Below, piece after piece: positions 50,048-53,252 of a DNA stretch of 53,252 bases. Each line of letters begins with the position of its first letter. The stretch's first letter is position 1. The stretch spans positions 1 through 53,252 of the forward strand of contig JAKITV010000013.1 of the NCBI GenBank assembly GCA_021647885.1, given 5' to 3'. The stretch is from Flavobacteriaceae bacterium (GTDB lineage: Bacteria; Bacteroidota; Bacteroidia; Flavobacteriales; Flavobacteriaceae). The position numbers and the translations under genes were made by a program. The notes beneath the pieces were generated by a model. It ran no database searches and was not told the DNA's origin. It was given only the letters and a program-made list of their open reading frames with translations.

Positions 50048-52384
50048 ATGTCAGCTAAAAAGAAAGTAAATAAAACATTAAATTTTTCCAAGTACATTCG
50101 CTGGTTTTGGATACTTTTTTCGAGTGGAATATTGGTGGTAGTTTTGCTATTTCTCCTTGCTTCTTGGGGAGTTTTTGGGGAAATGCCAACCTTTGAAGAT
50201 TTAGAAAACCCGAAAAATAATTTAGCAAGTCAAATTATATCTTCTGATGGAGAAATACTAGGAAAGTTTTATTTTAATGACAATAGAACACCTATAGATT
50301 ATAACGAGCTACCACAACATCTAGTAGATGCTTTAATCGCAACTGAAGATGTACGTTATCATGATCATGCAGGTATCGATGCAAGAGGCACGATAAGAGC
50401 CTTTGTTTTTTTAGGCAAAAGAGGTGGAGCGAGTACCATTTCTCAACAATTGGCACGACAATTATTTGTTGGCGTCAGGTCAAGAAATAAGCTTCAAGCG
50501 ATAACTCAAAAAATAAAAGAATGGGTAATCGCAACACGTTTAGAGCGTCAATATACCAAAGAAGAAATCATTGCTATGTATTTTAACATTTATGATTTTG
50601 GCAACAATGCTGATGGAATTCGTTCAGCAGCAAGTATTTATTTTGATAAAAAGTTAATGGACTTGAATGTAAAAGAATCGGCCATGTTAGTTGGTATGTT
50701 TAAAAACTCTTCGTTATATAATCCAAGAGATCATAAAAATCCTATTGGCACAAGAAATAGAAGGAATGTAGCATTAAGTCAAATGGAAAGATATGGATAC
50801 ATCACAGAAGCTGTTAAAGATTCTCTTCAAAAATTAGATTTAGGATTACGTTACACACCACAATCTCATCGAGACGGAATAGCAACTTATTTTAGAGCTT
50901 ATTTACAAGGGTTTATGAAAAAATGGGTTAATGATAAGGCAAATAGAAAACCAGATGGTTCAAAATATAGTATCTATAGCGATGGCTTAAAAATCTATAC
51001 GACTATTGATTCACGTATGCAAAAACATGCCGAAGAAGCTGTTGCACAACATATGCCTAGATTACAAGCAGAATTTTTTCATCAAAACACAGCAAAACGA
51101 AACCCAACAGCTCCTTTTTTAGACCTCACATATGGAGCAATCGATACGTTGATGAGACGCTCCATAAGACAATCGGAACGTTGGAGAAAAATGAAATATG
51201 ATTTAAAAAAACCTGATAAAGAAATAAAAGCATCATTTTACAAACCTACCCAAATGACCATCTTTTCTTGGAAAGGGGATATTGATACAATTATGACACC
51301 AATGGATTCTATGCGCTATTACAAGTCGTTCTTGCGCACAGGAATGATGTCGATGGAGCCACAAACAGGACATGTAAAAGCTTGGGTTGGTGGTGTTAAT
51401 TACAGGCATTTTCAATACGATATGGTAAAACAAGGGAAACGTCAAATAGGTTCTACTTTTAAACCTTTTGTTTACGCTGCTGCAATAGATCAGTTGCATT
51501 TATCACCTTGTGATACGCTTCCGGATTCTCCTTTTTGCATCGAAAAAAACAAATATGGAAACCCAGAAGAATGGTGTCCTAAAAATTCAGGTGAAAAATA
51601 TGGAAATATACGAACTTTAAAAAATGCCTTAGCTAATTCTGTAAATACTGTTACAGCAAGATTAATGGATAAAATTGGTCCACAGCCAGTTATTGATTTA
51701 GCCAATAGTTTAGGGATAGAACAAGATATTCTTCCAGTACCTTCTATAGCGTTAGGAACACCAGATTTAAGTGTTTACGAAATGGTTGCAGCTTATTCTA
51801 CTTTTGCAAATAAAGGCGTTTATACAAAACCAGTTATGATAACAAGTATTGAAGATAAAAATGGGACTATACTATTTCAATTCACTCCAGAAACCAAAGA
51901 TGTTTTAAGTGAAGAAGTAGCTTATGTAACGGTTAATTTATTAGAAGGCGTTACGCAAGGAGGTTCAGGTACAAGGCTAAGACATACCTTTGCCAAGGAA
52001 GAACCCGTTTATAAAGAAATAATTACAGGTTATCCTTATCAATTTGATAATCCAATTGCCGGGAAAACAGGAACTACACAAAACCAAAGTGATGGCTGGT
52101 TTATGGGAATGGTTCCAAATTTAGTTACAGGAGTTTGGGTTGGTGCCGAAGATAGAGCGGCTCACTTTAAAACAATTACTTATGGTCAAGGCGCTTCAAT
52201 GGCATTGCCTATTTGGGCATTGTATATGAAAAACTGTTATAATGATGAAACACTAAATGTGTCGAAGGAAGAATTTGAAAAACCAGATAATTTGTCTATA
52301 GAACTCGACTGCGAAAAACACCAAGAACAGCTAACAGGCAATAAAAAAGGGAAACCAGACGATGACCAAGAAATAGATTTTTGA
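50048..52384 (+). CDS. Class A penicillin-binding protein 1A
   Basis: A 778-residue bifunctional peptidoglycan synthase. A membrane anchor (residues 15-40) is followed by the GT51 glycosyltransferase domain with ATEDVRYHDHAGIDARGTIR and GGASTISQQLARQLFVG. The transpeptidase domain has the serine motif STFKPF, the SVN motif in ANSVNTV and GKTGTTQNQSDGWF. It polymerises and cross-links peptidoglycan on the outer side of the inner membrane. The acidic C-terminal tail (KGKPDDDQEIDF) is short. It lies in the ricT-gldH operon and is followed by a repeat-bearing spacer. Confidence 0.97.
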   Translation: MSAKKKVNKTLNFSKYIRWFWILFSSGILVVVLLFLLASWGVFGEMPTFEDLENPKNNLASQIISSDGEILGKFYFNDNRTPIDYNELPQHLVDALIATEDVRYHDHAGIDARGTIRAFVFLGKRGGASTISQQLARQLFVGVRSRNKLQAITQKIKEWVIATRLERQYTKEEIIAMYFNIYDFGNNADGIRSAASIYFDKKLMDLNVKESAMLVGMFKNSSLYNPRDHKNPIGTRNRRNVALSQMERYGYITEAVKDSLQKLDLGLRYTPQSHRDGIATYFRAYLQGFMKKWVNDKANRKPDGSKYSIYSDGLKIYTTIDSRMQKHAEEAVAQHMPRLQAEFFHQNTAKRNPTAPFLDLTYGAIDTLMRRSIRQSERWRKMKYDLKKPDKEIKASFYKPTQMTIFSWKGDIDTIMTPMDSMRYYKSFLRTGMMSMEPQTGHVKAWVGGVNYRHFQYDMVKQGKRQIGSTFKPFVYAAAIDQLHLSPCDTLPDSPFCIEKNKYGNPEEWCPKNSGEKYGNIRTLKNALANSVNTVTARLMDKIGPQPVIDLANSLGIEQDILPVPSIALGTPDLSVYEMVAAYSTFANKGVYTKPVMITSIEDKNGTILFQFTPETKDVLSEEVAYVTVNLLEGVTQGGSGTRLRHTFAKEEPVYKEIITGYPYQFDNPIAGKTGTTQNQSDGWFMGMVPNLVTGVWVGAEDRAAHFKTITYGQGASMALPIWALYMKNCYNDETLNVSKEEFEKPDNLSIELDCEKHQEQLTGNKKGKPDDDQEIDF

Positions 52385-52420
52385 CTTTTTCGTCATACGG
52401 AAGATGTCTCCTTGAACGCT

Positions 52421-52436
52421 CCCGATAGTTATCGGG
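52421..52436. repeat. Palindrome CCCGATAGTTATCGGG
   Basis: A perfect 7-bp stem core with a short loop, differing by one loop base from the copy at 36951-36966. The rest of 52437-52656 is AT-rich and I see no gene in it. Confidence 0.6.
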
Positions 52437-52656
52437 TCGAAAGGTCATTATAGTATTTTTTAAGATTAATTTTACGCAGCAATAACTGTTAACAAAATGT
52501 TAAAACAGCTAATTTTAAAAATTCACTCATTACGGTTTTACCCTACTCTTTAGTTACAGCAATACTTACGAGAACAAATTAACGTAAAAAACTTATTAAC
52601 AATGACTTACAAAATAAAAAAGTAAGAAAAAAGTGCAATTTCATTTTTTTTTTGTC

Positions 52657-52664
52657 TATATTTG
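52657..52664 (+). promoter_or_regulatory. -7 box (TATATTTG) of the last gene
   Basis: An exact TAnnTTTG match after a T-rich tract. Transcription would begin about 52670, at the base of the stem-loop described next. Confidence 0.5.
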
Positions 52665-52668
52665 AGAT

Positions 52669-52721
52669 GTCTAGGACTTCGTTTTTAAAATCAAAGCCGA
52701 TTGAAAACGAAGGTTTTAGAC
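52669..52721 (+). promoter_or_regulatory. 5'-leader stem-loop
   Basis: GTCTA plus CTTCGTTTT pair with AAAACGAAG plus TAGAC, with a small internal bulge and a loop of about 18 bases. It sits at the predicted transcript start and 53 nt before the ATG. Confidence 0.5.
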
Positions 52722-52773
52722 GTTAGCTGTAAACAATTTAAAGCAAACTTTAGCATTAAAAACAATGGAAATC

Positions 52774-53252
52774 ATGAACACAAAAATCTCAATTTTAATT
52801 ATCTTTTTAAGTTTAAATTTAACATCTTTTGGGCAGATATGTGGTACAGAAGCATTAGAATCTATTCCAAGTTCTCAAAGGACAGTAACAATGCCTAAAT
52901 ATTTAAGTACTTCAAATTCAATTTGCTTCAATGTATACTATCATATTCTTAGAAATGATAGTGGTGTTAATGGATATAATCCTGATGATTTGAATCTAAT
53001 AACTAATACATTAAACAATGCATTTAATCAACATAATATTTATGTAAATCAATTGGGTTATGATTTTATTGATAATTCTAGACTTGCTGTAATTGATGAT
53101 TTTGGGAGTTCAACAGTAGAGTTTGATGAATTAGTTCAAATTAATAACAATCCCAATGCCATTAATATTTATTTAGTCATTAATGCTTTTCAATGGATTG
53201 GAAAAGCTGATGGTATTCTAAGTCAAGCTTTAGTGATAGAAAATCAGCATGC
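52774..53252 (+). CDS. Secreted protein, probable metalloprotease N-terminal part, truncated by the window end
   Basis: The frame starts at ATG 52774 (an in-frame ATG at 52765 is also possible) and stays open to the window edge, 159 complete codons. It has a signal peptide (MNTKISILIIFLSLNLTSFG) and a mature region with CFNVYYHILRNDSGVNGY, NLITNTLNNAFNQHNIYV and NAINIYLVINAF. These match the pro-domain/N-terminal pattern of secreted M43-like metalloproteases of Flavobacteriaceae, which often end in a type IX sorting domain. The zinc motif would lie beyond the window, so the activity is inferred. Confidence 0.7.
   Translation, partial: MNTKISILIIFLSLNLTSFGQICGTEALESIPSSQRTVTMPKYLSTSNSICFNVYYHILRNDSGVNGYNPDDLNLITNTLNNAFNQHNIYVNQLGYDFIDNSRLAVIDDFGSSTVEFDELVQINNNPNAINIYLVINAFQWIGKADGILSQALVIENQH

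Noticed and set aside
52669..52730. Integron attC-like site (GTTAGC after a long stem)
   Set aside because: The core-site pattern GTTRRRY/RYYYAAC is not met on both sides and no integrase or cassette array is present.
52701..52898. 65-residue open frame near the right end
   Set aside because: It lies in a different frame over the leader and signal-peptide region of the secreted protein starting at 52774, which has the better composition and a real signal peptide.

Overview
This window is a low-GC chromosomal segment from a member of the Bacteroidota, most likely a marine or aquatic Flavobacteriaceae. The evidence is the gliding and type IX secretion genes (sprE/porW-like, gldH), Flavobacteriia-restricted families (DUF4254, DUF4292, DUF5687, DUF6427), an F-ATPase operon without atpD/atpC, promoters of the TTG-N(17-23)-TAnnTTTG type, several TTG starts and no consistent Shine-Dalgarno sequences. 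I see no rRNA, tRNA, CRISPR array, prophage or complete insertion sequence.

Layout. (1) 1-12143 is a surface-polysaccharide locus. It holds the end of an O-antigen polymerase, a DUF115/MptE-like protein, a PAPS-type sulfotransferase-like protein, an FkbM methyltransferase, two WcaI-like glycosyltransferases, a strikingly eukaryote-like UDP-glucose dehydrogenase preceded by a dead remnant of a bacterial-type one, a UDP-glucuronate decarboxylase (together giving UDP-xylose), a polyprenyl glycosylphosphotransferase, WecB and a CapK/PaaK-like adenylate-forming enzyme. (2) 12227-20654 is housekeeping: purD, upp, small membrane proteins, DUF4254 plus a GT9 glycosyltransferase, a PaaE-like reductase and a DUF5687/ABC exporter pair. 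(3) 20822-30092 runs from sprE through a bactofilin into the F-ATPase operon (atpZ-like, small membrane protein, atpB-E-F-H-A-G). A four-helix-bundle gene sits between atpA and atpG, flanked by 35-bp direct repeats. (4) 30139-42531 holds envelope genes (flippase, TPR, DUF4292, EnvC-like), dut, dprA, a HicB/HicA-like pair, trpS and an acyltransferase. (5) 42624-46488 is an ECF-sigma region: lipoprotein, sigma factor and a membrane-anchored beta-barrel protein form one operon. A 29-bp promoter-like element lies upstream of it and recurs, perfectly identical and facing the other way, on the far side of recA in front of a 30-residue peptide gene that has its own terminator. (6) 46554-52384 holds a U32-family tRNA hydroxylase-like protein with a coupled ferredoxin, a MITE-like palindrome, RicT, GldH and PBP1A. 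The N-terminal part of a secreted protein, perhaps a metalloprotease, runs off the right end.

The most notable signals are the duplicated ECF promoter with its orphan micro-peptide, the direct-repeat-bounded gene inside the ATP synthase operon, hairpins with covarying stems placed 5-8 nt before the start codons of atpH, dut and trpS, and the replacement of one UDP-glucose dehydrogenase type by another.
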